From positions 1-33,928 of the forward strand of contig NVSG01000009.1 in assembly GCA_002401155.1 (NCBI GenBank): a DNA stretch of 33,928 nt, read 5' to 3'. Within the stretch, counting starts at the first letter, position 1. Each line of letters opens with the position of its first letter. The notes beneath the pieces are model-generated. The model saw only the letters and a list, made by a program, of their open reading frames with translations. It was not told where the DNA came from and made no database searches. Of the stretch, positions 18,501-26,568 are shown one piece after another. This DNA is from Hyphomicrobiales bacterium. Its GTDB lineage: Bacteria; Pseudomonadota; Alphaproteobacteria; Rhizobiales; Rhizobiaceae. Position numbers and translations under genes: made by a program.

Positions 18501-21500
18501 TAGTATCACCATCTGTATCGCTTGCAGCAACAATGAAGCCCATGGACTGACCATCTCCACGTTGCGTACTGGAGCCATAAACATGGTCGATATTGCCATA
18601 AAGGGTAACCGTCCAGCCAGCATCACCATCATTGAGCACAGCTTCAAAAATGGTTTCACTGGTGCCGGAAACATAAGCTTCAATGGTTTGACCATCGCTC
18701 GACAAACGATACATTACCACACGACCATCAGAGGTCAGACCAGAATCCAATCCCGTCATATCTCCAGCAGTAAGTGTACCACTATTAGCATTTGGTACGT
18801 CGAATTCGCCAGTAAAGGCGGTTGAACCAAATCCATCTGCACCAAAATCGACTTTAAGCGTTCCAGAAGCTGATGGTGTAACGGAACCATCAGTTCCTGC
18901 ACCTTGTACACCGGAAATAACGACAATATCGTCTTCGTCAACTATTGCATTGGATACGCCAGGAGCACTACCAGTAGGATTACTCACCACTGGCGTGTCA
19001 TCATCCACATTGATATTCAATGTGCCGGTTTCTATGTCGCCATCGCCATCAGTTACTAGATAGGTCAGTTCAAAGTTCTGATTGTTCTCATCATCCCCAT
19101 CAGCATGCACCAGTGGCGCATTCTGAGTAGCAACATACGCGCCCGTTTCAGCATCAAGCGTCACTGTAACAACATCAACAGGTGTACCGTTTTGAACCTG
19201 AGTGATCGTAAGGGTGCCATCGGAATCAACCGCATAGCTAAAGCCTGCCGCCCCACCAGTCGACATCACATCATCCTGCCACTCAACCAATCCACCATCA
19301 GCGCCAAATGAAAGATTCAGCATGCCTGAGATTGTTCCCGGCAAAGCTTCATCATCAGTGCCCGCACCATCCACAAGATCGCCAGCAACACCAACATTGC
19401 CATTCGCGCCAACAACAACATCATCATCAAACTGAATCGGTGAATTTGGACCCGCCGATGGTCCATCATCATCAAATGATACATTCTCGCCAATCGGGAT
19501 TACTTGGAACACTGTATCACCATCATAATCGGTAACAGTCATCACCGCGGATATTTTACCTACAAGATTAACGTGTTCGTCATGGCTAGTGAGATCAAGG
19601 TGCTTCAATGAAATATACTGGGCGATGCTGACCACACCATATTCGCCGATGTGAATTGCAAACGCAGCAACACCAGTTCCTGCTGCCCCGCCGCTGCCGT
19701 CCAATCGACCAATAATTAGGCCATCTTCAAGCACCAGCGTAATTTTATCGCCTTCTGTCGTAAAGAGTCCAGAATCTGATTCATCGATTTGCAGGGTCAT
19801 AGCGTAGGTTGCGTCGTCATCAGCGCCACCATCAGCGTAAACATCAACAACCCAATCAAACGCATATATCGGCCCGGAGCCGGGGCTTGCGAAGTCGGGA
19901 TCACTACCCAGATCGGTAACACCATCAAAACGAGCTACAATCAAAGGCCAAGTGGTATTATCACTGTGCGGACCATAGGTTTCATCGACCCGAACAGTAT
20001 TAAAGATCAGGAGATCAACAAATGGAATATCATCAACAACTGTAACATCAAGCTTGCCAGTCAGTTGAACTGTATCGCCATCGCCATCTTTGGCTTCAAT
20101 TATTTGACCAAACTCAATTGAATCAAGCGTGCCAGTCGTAGTCTCAAGCACAGGACTACTAACATCCGAATCATTATCTACATGGTCGAGTTGATCGTGG
20201 AGACGCAGAATAAATTCGCCACTGTCCTGGTCGAGCGCAAAGCTGATGACGGGACGGTCACCGCCAAATGGGTTGAAGTTTCCATCATTCCCATTGTCCA
20301 CATAACCAATGATCGCATAGCCCAGCACAGGACCATTGACGATGGTAAAGGAAAGCCCCTGCCCTTTGGAAAGCAGGCCAAGCGCTTCCATTGTTTCAAT
20401 TGCATCGCTTGTAAATGTATAAGCGCCACTGGCCGCCGAGCCATCGGCACCGAATGATACAACTGAAGCAACATCACCAGCTGCGTAGGCAGGCCCTCCA
20501 AAAAAATCAACCCGACCAGTGGTTGAACCATCACCGCCCCCATCAAAGGGATCAGAGCCATAGGAATAACGTGTGACAATATCATCTTCGTTTAATGTGA
20601 TCGAAACCGCAGCACCATCTGCAATCGGACTGTCATCAATCACATTGATGGTAAAGTCATTGGTAGTGATATCACCATCACCATCACGGGCAATGAAGCT
20701 AAAGGTGAAGGAAAGTTCGTCTTCATCACTTGGTTCTGAACCAAGGCCTGAATGATCAAGCGTATCTACCAAATTGAATATAAATTCACCGGAACCATCA
20801 TCAGAAAGACCAACCTGAAATACCACCCGGCCACCAGCCATCGCTGTGAGAATCGTGCCATTAGGAGATAAATCAAATGTAACCAGTTCACCACGCGACA
20901 TCAGCGCATTGGTAGCAATCGAGCCACTATCGCCTTCAATACTCAAAAAGCCTGACGCATCAACATCCGTGCCAACAACATCACCAAACACCACTGAACG
21001 CAGACCAAAAGCCAGATCATCCTGATCGGGCAAACCATTGGCCAAAACGCCATCATCAACATCGCTGTCATCGCCACCCCAGAATATGTTCAGAGAACCG
21101 CCAGCGGTCTTGCCGACGATATCGACAAAATTGCCAAAAAACGGAACGAGAAAGTCTGCATCTGCATTGGTATCTTCATTGCCACCATCAAGTTCCTCCT
21201 CTTCAACTGTGCGATCAAAGAGAGTGCCTAATGAAACAGGCGCATCATCAATGATACTAATTTCAAAACCTGATGTAGAACCATCACCATCACTATCTGT
21301 GGCAGTAAAGGAAAATTCAAAGGACAACACATCTTCGCCAGCAGCAGGATGATCAAGAACGTCCACTAAATCAAAGACATAACTGCCATTACCTTCATCA
21401 GACAAGGTAACTGTGAAGATCGTGCGATCACCGCTGCCGTCATTAGCTTGCGCAACCAAAATACGGTTATTACCCTCAAAATGATACGCGATAGTATCTC

Positions 21501-23223
21501 CGCGAGAGGACAAATCAGCCGCAGCAAGCACACCACCATTCACAATAATATTTTCAACGGCAGAACCTATGTTTGCAAAAGTAACAGAACGGTCTCCATT
21601 GCCTGTGCTGGTACCGCCATTAACGGAAGAATTGTCATTATCAGCACCCCAGGAAATCTCCAGACTACCGCTAGCTTGTTCTGTAGTTGGATTATAAATT
21701 GGGGGTAGGATATCCTCATCCAAATCACTTGGGGCAAACTCCTCTATGCCTGCGCCGACAACACTGCCTTCTTCCTCTTCAACGACTCCAGATTCAATAT
21801 CACCAATAATTGGCGTATCATCATCAACATTGATCTCTAGCGTACCATCAACACTATCATTATCGCCATCAGTTACACGGTAGCCCAGAGTAAATATCTG
21901 GCTTTCCTCACTCACTCCGGCAACAGAATGATCGATTGGATTAAGCTGCTCGACAGTATAGTCACCAGAGGTTGTATCCGACAAAGTGACACGAACGACA
22001 TCAAGACCGGTACTGATTTGACTGATCGTCAATACAGTCCCGTCAACACTCACCTCATAGGCAAAGTCGAACGGCGCTTCGGTTTCCAGTAACAACACCG
22101 TACCAGCACCATCACCACCATAATCATGGGATAAAGTTCCTGTTAGTGCAGGCGGCGGCGTTACACCGTCATAATCATCCACACCACCGGGATTTCCGTC
22201 CGAAATTGCGCTGCTTGCTGTTTCATCATCCAGAAATACGGTCTCGTTTGAGATCAGCACTTCCGGGCTGTCGTCTTCAATGGAGATTGTCAATGTAGTC
22301 GAAGCAGACAATCCGCCTGTGTCAGTTACAGTTACAAGCAGATCCAGATCGAGAGCATCTTCGACACCGGCGATTGGATGATCAAACGGTCCAGACAGAG
22401 TAATGATATAATTGCCAGAAGAATTAATGGTCGCGGTGATAATAAGAACACCATCGGCAGTACCGGTTAAAGTGCCACCACTTGCCTGCCAAACAATTGG
22501 GAACCCACCGGAAGAAAAAGGCTCTGAAGGAATACCGAATGTAAATGTGAGCGGTCCTATATCATCAACAACAACTTGTCCGGTAAGCACCGAACTATCG
22601 GTGGTATCGGGATCGCCATCCGTATCGGCCAGACCAAAGCCTTCCTCGGAAATACTGCCACCGATCGCTGAAATAATAACCGGCGGAAGATTGGGCTCTT
22701 GCGGAGTATCATTACTAGCCGTGGCAAAGCCGAAGTCAGTATTACCAAGCAAGCCTGAATTATTTCCCAGACCATCACCCACGTTTTGCGGTCCAAGTTC
22801 ATCGAAACTGCCGGATGCGCCACCATTACCGCCCGCTGGACCTGCGGCTGTCTGAATATTGTTGGAAGCAAATAAGGCTGCGACAGTCTCGGCAGGAATT
22901 TCAATGTCGCCTATGAACAATACAAGACCCTGTACAGCGCCATTCGGGATGGAAATGACGGAACCATCGGCCTGTACGAACTGGAGGTTTTGGCCATTGA
23001 CTTGCGGATTGGAAATATCAGTTCCCGTTGGCAAACGGGCAATATTGCCGTTTTCAATGGCAATAGTCACTAGTTTTGCAGAGGGACTGGAATTGGACGA
23101 ATTAGATTCGGTCGGGGTTGGCGACTCAGCCTGCGCAACTTGCATCACCTCAGTGGTTTGCGTATCCTCCCCACCCTCATCACCAAACAAACTACCAGCT
23201 TCAAATTCGTCACGAATAGACAT
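9574..23223 (-). CDS. lapA: Giant LapA-like RTX adhesin with TAAG retention/cleavage site (~4,549 aa)
   Basis: A type I-secreted, calcium-binding surface adhesin. I start it at the ATG at 23223 because AGGAG lies six bases upstream; the frame extends 11 codons further with no better site. Order: retention-type module (about residues 50-122) followed by TAAG at 125-128; ten DUF5801/VCBS-like Ig-type repeats ending in DDxP motifs (about 170-2075), one interrupted by a lectin-like beta-sandwich (about 1603-1783); three right-handed beta-helix modules, each opening with a TIQxAxDA motif, alternating with RTX nonapeptides (GGxGxDxxx); an RTX block with a 116-residue duplication; seven 58-residue repeats; a final RTX block; and a VC_A0849-type C-terminal secretion domain ending [10 protein letters not shown]. 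LapA homologues are similarly huge. The protein is strongly acidic and has almost no Cys. It is probably needed for biofilm or surface attachment; the ligand is unknown. Confidence 0.95.
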   Translation of the reverse strand: MSIRDEFEAGSLFGDEGGEDTQTTEVMQVAQAESPTPTESNSSNSSPSAKLVTIAIENGNIARLPTGTDISNPQVNGQNLQFVQADGSVISIPNGAVQGLVLFIGDIEIPAETVAALFASNNIQTAAGPAGGNGGASGSFDELGPQNVGDGLGNNSGLLGNTDFGFATASNDTPQEPNLPPVIISAIGGSISEEGFGLADTDGDPDTTDSSVLTGQVVVDDIGPLTFTFGIPSEPFSSGGFPIVWQASGGTLTGTADGVLIITATINSSGNYIITLSGPFDHPIAGVEDALDLDLLVTVTDTGGLSASTTLTISIEDDSPEVLISNETVFLDDETASSAISDGNPGGVDDYDGVTPPPALTGTLSHDYGGDGAGTVLLLETEAPFDFAYEVSVDGTVLTISQISTGLDVVRVTLSDTTSGDYTVEQLNPIDHSVAGVSEESQIFTLGYRVTDGDNDSVDGTLEINVDDDTPIIGDIESGVVEEEEGSVVGAGIEEFAPSDLDEDILPPIYNPTTEQASGSLEISWGADNDNSSVNGGTSTGNGDRSVTFANIGSAVENIIVNGGVLAAADLSSRGDTIAYHFEGNNRILVAQANDGSGDRTIFTVTLSDEGNGSYVFDLVDVLDHPAAGEDVLSFEFSFTATDSDGDGSTSGFEISIIDDAPVSLGTLFDRTVEEEELDGGNEDTNADADFLVPFFGNFVDIVGKTAGGSLNIFWGGDDSDVDDGVLANGLPDQDDLAFGLRSVVFGDVVGTDVDASGFLSIEGDSGSIATNALMSRGELVTFDLSPNGTILTAMAGGRVVFQVGLSDDGSGEFIFNLVDTLDHSGLGSEPSDEDELSFTFSFIARDGDGDITTNDFTINVIDDSPIADGAAVSITLNEDDIVTRYSYGSDPFDGGGDGSTTGRVDFFGGPAYAAGDVASVVSFGADGSAASGAYTFTSDAIETMEALGLLSKGQGLSFTIVNGPVLGYAIIGYVDNGNDGNFNPFGGDRPVISFALDQDSGEFILRLHDQLDHVDNDSDVSSPVLETTTGTLDSIEFGQIIEAKDGDGDTVQLTGKLDVTVVDDIPFVDLLIFNTVRVDETYGPHSDNTTWPLIVARFDGVTDLGSDPDFASPGSGPIYAFDWVVDVYADGGADDDATYAMTLQIDESDSGLFTTEGDKITLVLEDGLIIGRLDGSGGAAGTGVAAFAIHIGEYGVVSIAQYISLKHLDLTSHDEHVNLVGKISAVMTVTDYDGDTVFQVIPIGENVSFDDDGPSAGPNSPIQFDDDVVVGANGNVGVAGDLVDGAGTDDEALPGTISGMLNLSFGADGGLVEWQDDVMSTGGAAGFSYAVDSDGTLTITQVQNGTPVDVVTVTLDAETGAYVATQNAPLVHADGDDENNQNFELTYLVTDGDGDIETGTLNINVDDDTPVVSNPTGSAPGVSNAIVDEDDIVVISGVQGAGTDGSVTPSASGTLKVDFGADGFGSTAFTGEFDVPNANSGTLTAGDMTGLDSGLTSDGRVVMYRLSSDGQTIEAYVSGTSETIFEAVLNDGDAGWTVTLYGNIDHVYGSSTQRGDGQSMGFIVAASDTDGDTIDVELSVRIIDDNPLIGSPEAGSVEEESTVLSIINGSFEARSLADGEPGVTIDAFGNYTTGNPDGWIITGGTGGLFAPKDNISDTSGHAGDNVVWLRSGATLSQDSGEDLAEGANYTLSLNVGDRTGSAGQWPGGDVCLVATDGTTTVVLSTLTLPTPADGEWSTVTLNTGPIAGDYDGFNLYIEIQQDAAGGTNQILVDNVQLTRFEPSADTGSLDVNWGADDNVALRTISFDSAITTGDIVETDNNTPLTSNGDAVTYNVIDSTTLQGVAGGRVVFEITLDNASTGSYTFTLYDNVDHVGTGEDSELNISLGIVATDGDGDSAADTITVTVNDDTLVVGSSADTSIDADILVTPDTLDNSIDGSLGINFGSDDSNSDAGQPGDRSVEFSQPIAIDNVEVTNGSGASVTLTSNGATVNYTIVNGTLIGHTGNDANTNQVFTVSLDDATGAYEFNLLANVDYENLQNAAENILNLNFDFTATDSDGDTAGGDFTVTIDDTAPVRLFDTNGDLVGTFDTIQAAVDASADGYSVFVLPGTYNENVVIDTEITLLSQGGRDVTIIDGIQAGSELGTIEIDPDVDNVTIGGIGQGFTIRGIDGTPGLEKAAIYLQGDHDNITIQGNDLVARGDSALTSEYAGAVTNTLIDSNIISGQTFNDPEPAGDGFGAQFTLANVPRQLVVMGNGGGGSPSSNNITFSNNEVTGTAGGTSTTDNTGTTVTAHEQGNTLVTIDAADSFITDNTFTGFTARYGVALRARGPNTDIENNTLDHTSGGYSHGMIVINHGAPGNYSGNELIGGAGDELIYSMTPGADTLNGNGGNDILEAGSGADTINGGEGDDIIIWRVSDADNNDIINGGDDNDTIVVINDTGAAQTITLDAPGTGFTVSDGTDTANVQNVEEVNITMSGAGDTVDITGDFVASGINVNTITVDGGDGNDTVDASGMTGTDAASQVGIHFSGNGGDDTLSSGIGDDYFDGGDDIDTAVYDGVLTAADFAAVADVDPGASTTSGWQVDASSFGEGTDSLTGVEIVQGENPAGPETGRFLLVGNGGFTTIQDAIDAAVDGDTVMIAAGTYEEMLSINDKDITLIGQGDSTIITPPAGTILGITTVASSSHPDKSGIVVIENSMVTIKDIKIDGAGRGDERESGSDDYNGLLMINSGGTIEDVTITGVRAPLDTNGNVSGGQWGVGFYIANSDGSARLLNFNNNTIEDFQKNATVFTGASLEVNVSGNVITGNGGTPTTAQNGLQFGTGVTGIVDSNTVQDIGWFWSGTGTQWTSSSILSNGADVSITNNTVTGPTNSPTPPQELSATGIYVVNDPTGADIQSNTVSNFAWGIISYLDGAQPIITGNIYSGDDLNLGFYAPQVGVTISGSDGIDEFSSGLGDDTFNGLAGDDRFYWSVGDGDDTIDGGSGNESVGDTLFISSTAIGQIITLTKVLAVSGFTVSDGTDTAQITNIEEVVVDFSAGAGTLNIVGDFVGSGINVNTITVEGGVGNDTVDASLMVGTATDSQVGIDFTGNDGDDTFISGVGDDTFDGGDDIDTFILNGNRADYTITINGDGSATIVDNNDIDGDDGTDTALANVEMLGFDGGVTIDLTLGVHVFEGTSNVLRATYATIQEAIDAASTVDGDNVQISAGTYAENLTIDKALTFVGLGDVSVEPVTGVAVTVAAGVDGDLSFDNIDLDGSGTASTGIIVAAGANVGTLTFTNGSISGFTLRGIFASDNGSPVLTPTMGNLVITDSEFSENGTGSGNTAHIKLFGFSGDATFQNVTLDGTHGVVGSTGRPDNAIEIIGGLNGPGSANPAPVDSPDIGSIEFDNVTVTGEYHKNPIGIFNFSEIDGLSVNGLNLSGAESSWGPLFNIDGFDDTTIDASGFTITFPANDEIHTEIQGDKNNQADVDQTIIGTDANDRIIGKDGNDTLKGGKGDDELYGADKPGQPQENEVGDDTLIGGAGNDRMFGGKGDDTFVLITQNFDNGLDHYDGGEGYDRIIGGWSYDTLNVLNNLSNLVSIEELDGGDNTNDRNIILATSGNDVLDFSNIVVNKFTIDGGDGDDTITGTDAGDRIHGGRGNDVLNGGEGDDVFLLTTGGDISGIDQYSGGIGNDSIIGGWSYDTLHVTNNLANLDGIEAIDGGDNTVDRNTILATSGDDTLDFTDIAVTRFTIDGGDGNDTITGTSANDRIRGGDGNDTITGAGGDDTLFGQDGDDTIIWNAGDGKDTVDGGSNTAIGDTFIANGDATAEAFDIYSNDFLAANAAIATALGYTLGSAEIVVARDGVLVAELSDIEEIIIDGQGGGDTFNTHGDFTGTSLHTSTIVYGGSIGNDTFDIADLASAHRIIFKTGGGDDVILGDLRSLDVIELAPGTVIGDYTTTINGNGTLTISDGTHSVTFSGNGAVPIFRDDQGVESSDLPPLVVVTGFRSGSEFLVNEEGAGDQFLSTVTNLENGGFVVTWITNDVTQDGDDYAIKGRVFDEHGVALAGSEFLVNEEGTNYQSSPSVTGLENGGFVVTWITYDPTQDGDDHAIKGRVFDEHGVALAGSEFLVNEEGADNQGLPTVTDLENGGFVVTWYTTDYTQDGSGYAIKGRVFDEHGVALAGSEFLVNEEGTDDQSNPSVTGLENGGFVVTWITGDSTQDGDGYAIKGRVFDEHGVALAGSEFLVNEAGASYQSLPTVAGLENGGFVVTWYTFDPTQDGDDRAIKGRVFDEHGIALAGSEFLVNEEGAGAQYQTTVTGLENGGFVVTWYTDDGNQDGDSAAIKGRVFDEHGVALAGTEFLVNEAGTGHQSSPTVTGLENGGFVVTWSTTDPTQDGDGAAIKGRVFHVADDGALSSEEVGAQVVLGTQDDNTLAGGAGDDFLHGGAGDDLLIGGLGKDTLTGGEGGDTFKLDNLDIADFITDYNAGEGDVIDLTALFDTAGEDVSDYVAYDEATGKLTVDTDGTGLNAAPVEVATLGGAGEHPSANTISFLFDNGGNIETDIV
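10048..11241 (-). repeat. Seven tandem 174-bp repeats in the adhesin gene
   Basis: Each unit encodes 58 residues: [10 protein letters not shown], a variable decapeptide, [10 protein letters not shown], a variable stretch with TQDGDxxAIKGRVF and DEHGVALA. The seventh unit is shorter and degenerates after KGRVF. The constant parts are nearly identical at DNA level, while positions just after EFLVNEEG and around the TW loop vary. Confidence 0.95.
11900..12650 (-). repeat. 348-bp (116-residue) tandem duplication within the RTX region
   Basis: The block containing [10 protein letters not shown], then [20 protein letters not shown] and [15 protein letters not shown], recurs once as [32 protein letters not shown] and [15 protein letters not shown]. 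The DNA word GTGTCATAAG marks equivalent positions at 12161 and 12509, an offset of 348 bases. Confidence 0.85.
17875..18415 (-). other. Carbohydrate-binding-like beta-sandwich domain within the adhesin
   Basis: About 180 residues starting [16 protein letters not shown] and ending [14 protein letters not shown]. The pattern of [42 protein letters not shown] and a final DNVQL is that of galactose-binding-like or CBM-type jelly rolls. It is inserted between one Ig-like repeat and the next [11 protein letters not shown] unit. The ligand is unknown; the fold is assigned by pattern only. Confidence 0.6.
22840..22851 (-). other. TAAG dialanine site (predicted LapG cleavage site)
   Basis: Codons for Thr-Ala-Ala-Gly, residues 125-128 of the adhesin, fall right after the folded N-terminal module and before a Gly-rich linker ([11 protein letters not shown]). 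LapG of Pseudomonas fluorescens cuts LapA between the two alanines of a TAAG at a similar distance from the N-terminus. Confidence 0.85.
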
Positions 23224-23306
23224 TACTCTCTCCTGCAAAAAGTCATCATTTACCAATTCTTAACCATTGTATAAACGAGCACCCCTGAGAGCAACGCAGG
23301 ATCTTG

Positions 23307-23325
23307 ATAGTATATATTATACTAT
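23307..23325. promoter_or_regulatory. Inverted repeat in the adhesin promoter region
   Basis: ATAGTATA-TAT-TATACTAT: perfect 8-bp arms, 84 bases upstream of the adhesin start in a very AT-rich 227-base gap. It may be an operator, or simply AT-rich promoter DNA. The gap is long enough for the adhesin to have its own promoter separate from the secretion operon. Confidence 0.45.
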
Positions 23326-23450
23326 GCATATATTCTTAAATATCTTGTTAACCCTAATATTATTGCATCTATATATATGTATTTTGATAAATTACTGAAT
23401 TTTGAGTGGTTTTTTGCACAAATAATACACAACAATCCCAGACAGAATAA

Positions 23451-24599
23451 TCAATTAAGAGTTGTGATAACGTAGGAACGCTGGATGGCGCCGTCTTTTC
23501 CAAATCGAAATTTGCCGCTTTGCCCTGTGAATCCCTGACTATTGGAGAGTACATCTTCCCCGTATGGGTCTTCAGGCACAACTTTTGGTAAAACACCAGC
23601 CATAACGACCAAGTCATATACAATAGCGCCACGCAATGTTGGTGATCTTTTACTAGTCGCAGCAAACTTCCGGCTGAAGTCTTTCAGATGATTGCTCGCA
23701 AGGGTTGCAAACCATATCTGTCGAGTTTTTGGAATATCGTTAGGTGCCGTACTCCAACCGTTATTTCCCACAATATCAAGCTTGGCGAACTTTGTATTGT
23801 CTGACAGGGCCAAGATAAATGCACTGGCGGCTTTTGGCCCAGTCGCAAACAGGACCGCCTGAGGGATATTTTTGCCGGTTTCGATGAGGTTGCCAGCCGC
23901 AACAACTCCTTGAGCCATATCGCCGATATCAACTTCGACGGCTTTAATGCGCGTCCCCTTAATCGCTTTCAAAAATGCCGCAGAATACGCTTTGCTGGCG
24001 GAAGATTTCGTTCCGGCAATGAGGATTGAGCGGTATTTACGTTTCTTCATCTCCGCAACAACAACAGCAATTTCCTGCGCCACGGACAATCCTGATCCAT
24101 AGATTCGGAATTTTGAATTAACGCCCCTGCCCAAGGAAATGACAGGGATATTTTTGCCCTGCAATAATTTGGCAATTACAGCAGCCCCCTCATCATCATC
24201 GGGACCAATGATTATGCCAGCCTGACCTTCAACAAACGCAGAAACGGCGCTTTGAAGCGTCGTTTGCGTATGGTCATAGCGCCGCACAATCAGCGTCACC
24301 TTAGCACCTTTTAAAGATTGGGCTGCTAGCTTCGCTGAAAGGTAGGCACTGTTTGGCAAACCATCTGAGAGATTATCAGGTTCATCTGCAATAATCAGCC
24401 CTACAACGACACCTCCGCTACCAATCTTCTCGGCAATCGGGGTCGCCTGTGTAGACGCTGCATCCGCAAGACTTTCCGCATCCAGACCAAGGTCTTTGGT
24501 TGAGTTACAAGCCGAAATAAATAAGGCACCAACAAAAATAGCAACCGTTGCGATCGCTCTCATTTTCTTTGTGTTGGGATTGGAAGGGCCGGCAGACAA
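23451..24599 (-). CDS. Lipoprotein of the periplasmic ligand-binding (Peripla_BP_6 / PBP-activator-like) family
   Basis: The predicted lipoprotein of 382 residues starts at TTG (GGAG nine bases upstream) or at the internal ATG at 24563. The hydrophobic signal IATVAIFVGALFISAC ends in a lipobox (ISAC, Cys31). After a short linker, GGVVVGLIIADEPDNLSDG begins a type I periplasmic-binding fold: two-lobe alternation with AGIIIGPDDDEGAAVIAKLL, IPVISLGRGVN, YRSILIAGTKSS and a C-terminal FTGQSGKFRFGKDGAIQRSYVI. This is the pattern of branched-chain amino-acid-type binding proteins and penicillin-binding-protein activators. No permease genes accompany it, so transport is unlikely. A sensory or envelope-assembly role is inferred. 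It sits 15 bases after the RHH-PAS gene and 227 bases before the adhesin. Confidence 0.8.
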   Translation of the reverse strand: MSAGPSNPNTKKMRAIATVAIFVGALFISACNSTKDLGLDAESLADAASTQATPIAEKIGSGGVVVGLIIADEPDNLSDGLPNSAYLSAKLAAQSLKGAKVTLIVRRYDHTQTTLQSAVSAFVEGQAGIIIGPDDDEGAAVIAKLLQGKNIPVISLGRGVNSKFRIYGSGLSVAQEIAVVVAEMKKRKYRSILIAGTKSSASKAYSAAFLKAIKGTRIKAVEVDIGDMAQGVVAAGNLIETGKNIPQAVLFATGPKAASAFILALSDNTKFAKLDIVGNNGWSTAPNDIPKTRQIWFATLASNHLKDFSRKFAATSKRSPTLRGAIVYDLVVMAGVLPKVVPEDPYGEDVLSNSQGFTGQSGKFRFGKDGAIQRSYVITTLN

Positions 24600-24614
24600 G
24601 AAACCATACTCCGA

Positions 24615-25253
24615 TTACGAAACTATATATCCAACAAGCATTGTGTGGGGTGATGGAGGAATTGCAACAATCTTGATACGACCACGCCTTTGCCGTCCAT
24701 CCAGATTGATAACATAATTGCAATGGGTCGACACCGAATCCACCAACCGAGAAAACAACTCTTCGGTCGGTGTATCAAGGGTCAGTTGAACCACATCCGC
24801 GGATATTTTCTCCGTCATATTGCCAACCATCATCCGTAAAAGTTGCATGAACTCCACATTAACTTGAGACAATTTCTTTTGCCGATTAATTGCGAAAGCA
24901 GGAAGAGGCGCCTGTTGTAACAAATTAATCAGAAATAGTTCTGAATTCTGACTGGCACTTGCATGGCGCTCGTCTTCCAGCGTTCTAGCTACAAAACCGC
25001 GCAATATGCTGGCGATATTCTTGGGGTTTTCAGCTTCCTGCTCGATGATAGATGCAATCAAACGGGAACGTTTGACCCCGCGCCGTTTGGCAATATCATC
25101 CAGTAATTTCCAGTAAATTTTTTCAAGCCTAACCCCACGACGCTTCTTCGCAACGAGCACTACGCGAAACTCCGGAGTCAAATCATCCGATGCTACATCA
25201 CTAATATCTACAACATTCTGATGTTCAGCAATACCGTCCCGATTAACGTTCAC
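24615..25253 (-). CDS. Ribbon-helix-helix (RHH_4-like) protein with C-terminal PAS-like domain
   Basis: The 212-residue cytoplasmic protein combines two modules. Residues ~36-75 (KKRRGVRLEKIYWKLLDDIA, then RRGVKRSRLIASIIEQ) match the RHH_4 pattern: a basic strand RGVRLE followed by two helices. Residues ~103-212 (ELFLINLLQQAPLPAFAINR, then LSQVNVEFMQLLRMM, ending TMLVGYIVS) look like a PAS fold. The gene starts at GTG, preceded by GGAGG, and overlaps the HlyD gene by 11 bases, so it is translationally coupled to the secretion machinery. Likely role: a DNA-binding regulator that senses a small ligand or redox state and acts on the adhesin or T1SS promoters. No toxin partner gene is adjacent, so an antitoxin role is unlikely. 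The function is inferred from domains only. Confidence 0.7.
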   Translation of the reverse strand: MNVNRDGIAEHQNVVDISDVASDDLTPEFRVVLVAKKRRGVRLEKIYWKLLDDIAKRRGVKRSRLIASIIEQEAENPKNIASILRGFVARTLEDERHASASQNSELFLINLLQQAPLPAFAINRQKKLSQVNVEFMQLLRMMVGNMTEKISADVVQLTLDTPTEELFSRLVDSVSTHCNYVINLDGRQRRGRIKIVAIPPSPHTMLVGYIVS

Positions 25254-26568
25254 GGAGCGCTTCCTCCCGGGCCTTGTTGATCGGCTTAAGCAGATATTGG
25301 AGAATAGTTTTCTTACCAGTCTTGATCTCGACCGAGGTAATCATACCGGGCAAAATTGGTAATTCCTTACCGTTGAAGTGCAACACGGAATCCCCGGTTT
25401 TAATCAACACCACATAATATGCCTCACGCGTATTGGGATCGATAATACTGTCGGCGGAAACGTTGGCGACTTCGCCGTCTAACCCTCCAAAAATCGAAAA
25501 ATCATAGGCGGTAAACTTAATGTTGGCTGGTTGCCCAGGCAATATGAATGCCACATCGGATGGCTTGAGACGCGCTTCAATCACCAAGGTGTCACCAACC
25601 GGTACGATATCAAGAAGCCGCTCACCGGCAGCCACGAAGCTACCGATTGTATTGACTTCGATTTCATTAACGATCCCATCCACGGGAGAGCGTATATCAG
25701 TCCGGTTGACCCGGTCACTGGCACCACGCAAATTTTCTTTCGCACCTGAAAGCTCGGCAAGTCTCAATGTAAGTTCGGTTAGCGCATCCTGACGAAATTG
25801 CAATCCAGCCTGTTGAACCTGCAATTGAGCTTCAGACAAAGCTGCCTCAAGGCGCCCAATCGACTCAATAACAGCATCTCGCTGCCCCATGGTATCACTG
25901 AGGTCGCGTTTAGCAGCAATCAGTTCAGTCTTGGACACCAGCCGTTTTTTAGCAAGTGGCATGATCAAATCAAGTTTCTGTCTGGATAGTTCAAAAGCAC
26001 TTTCAAGCCGGGTACGATTAGCCTGAGCCTCGTTTAACTCGCGCTGCCGTTGTTCCACCCGGTGCTGCAAGACCTGTTTTCCCTGTTCAAAGGTTTGTCG
26101 CCGGACCCGGAGCAGATTGACTTCATTGTCACAAATTTCCGGCACCTTTGCCTGCATTAATTTGGGGCAAACATATTCCCCTATCTCGCGTCCTTCATAT
26201 TCAACACGCAAGCGAACCACCTGCGCCTGCAGCGCTCTTACTTTCGCTTCAACTTCCCCCTGAGACGATGTTGTGGTGGTATCATCAAGACGGATAAGCT
26301 GTTGCCCCTCGCGCACATGTTCACCAACGCGCACAAGGATTTCGGCGACCACACCAGGCTCGGAGCTTTTAATCACCTGGGTTTTGCTGGAAGGCACCAC
26401 CCTGCCCTCGGCGCGGCTCAATTCGTCAACCTCCGCATTGCCTGCCCAAATCAATGCAATACAGAGAAAAGCACAAATGAGAATAATCACGTAGAGCCAA
26501 TGCCGGGGCGGGCGGTCCTGCGCCAACACATATTGCACAGTACCATCGTCAGAGCTTTGCATATTCAT
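25243..26568 (-). CDS. lapC: HlyD-family periplasmic adaptor of type I secretion (LapC-like)
   Basis: The membrane-fusion protein connects the ABC exporter with the TolC-type channel. It has 441 residues: a short cytoplasmic N-terminus, one membrane segment (about 24-43, WLYVIILICAFLCIALIWAG), a biotinyl-lipoyl-like half (SSEPGVVAEILVRVGEHVREGQ), and long coiled-coil hairpins (about 110-290, rich in Arg/Glu/Leu heptads). The second lipoyl half follows (RSPVDGIVNEIEVNTIGSFV), then a C-terminal beta-domain ending GMITSVEIKTGKKTILQYLL, the hallmark of RTX-type adaptors. Its ATG overlaps the stop of the ABC gene by four bases, and its 3' end overlaps the RHH-PAS gene. Confidence 0.93.
   Translation of the reverse strand: MNMQSSDDGTVQYVLAQDRPPRHWLYVIILICAFLCIALIWAGNAEVDELSRAEGRVVPSSKTQVIKSSEPGVVAEILVRVGEHVREGQQLIRLDDTTTTSSQGEVEAKVRALQAQVVRLRVEYEGREIGEYVCPKLMQAKVPEICDNEVNLLRVRRQTFEQGKQVLQHRVEQRQRELNEAQANRTRLESAFELSRQKLDLIMPLAKKRLVSKTELIAAKRDLSDTMGQRDAVIESIGRLEAALSEAQLQVQQAGLQFRQDALTELTLRLAELSGAKENLRGASDRVNRTDIRSPVDGIVNEIEVNTIGSFVAAGERLLDIVPVGDTLVIEARLKPSDVAFILPGQPANIKFTAYDFSIFGGLDGEVANVSADSIIDPNTREAYYVVLIKTGDSVLHFNGKELPILPGMITSVEIKTGKKTILQYLLKPINKAREEALRER

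Noticed and set aside
9640..22900. Many long open frames antisense to, or out of frame with, the adhesin gene, for example 10504-11193, 11200-12066 and 15409-16299 on the + strand
   Set aside because: They arise from the repetitive, Gly/Asp-rich codons of the adhesin read on the opposite strand. They lack ribosome binding sites and family-like sequence, and the regular [12 protein letters not shown] repeats mirror the 174-bp units.
23224..23256. Eleven-codon N-terminal extension of the adhesin
   Set aside because: The AGGAG ribosome binding site lies within this extension, directly before the ATG at 23223.
24615..25253. RHH-PAS protein as an antitoxin
   Set aside because: No small toxin-like gene follows. 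The neighbours are secretion genes and the PAS-like half argues for a regulator.
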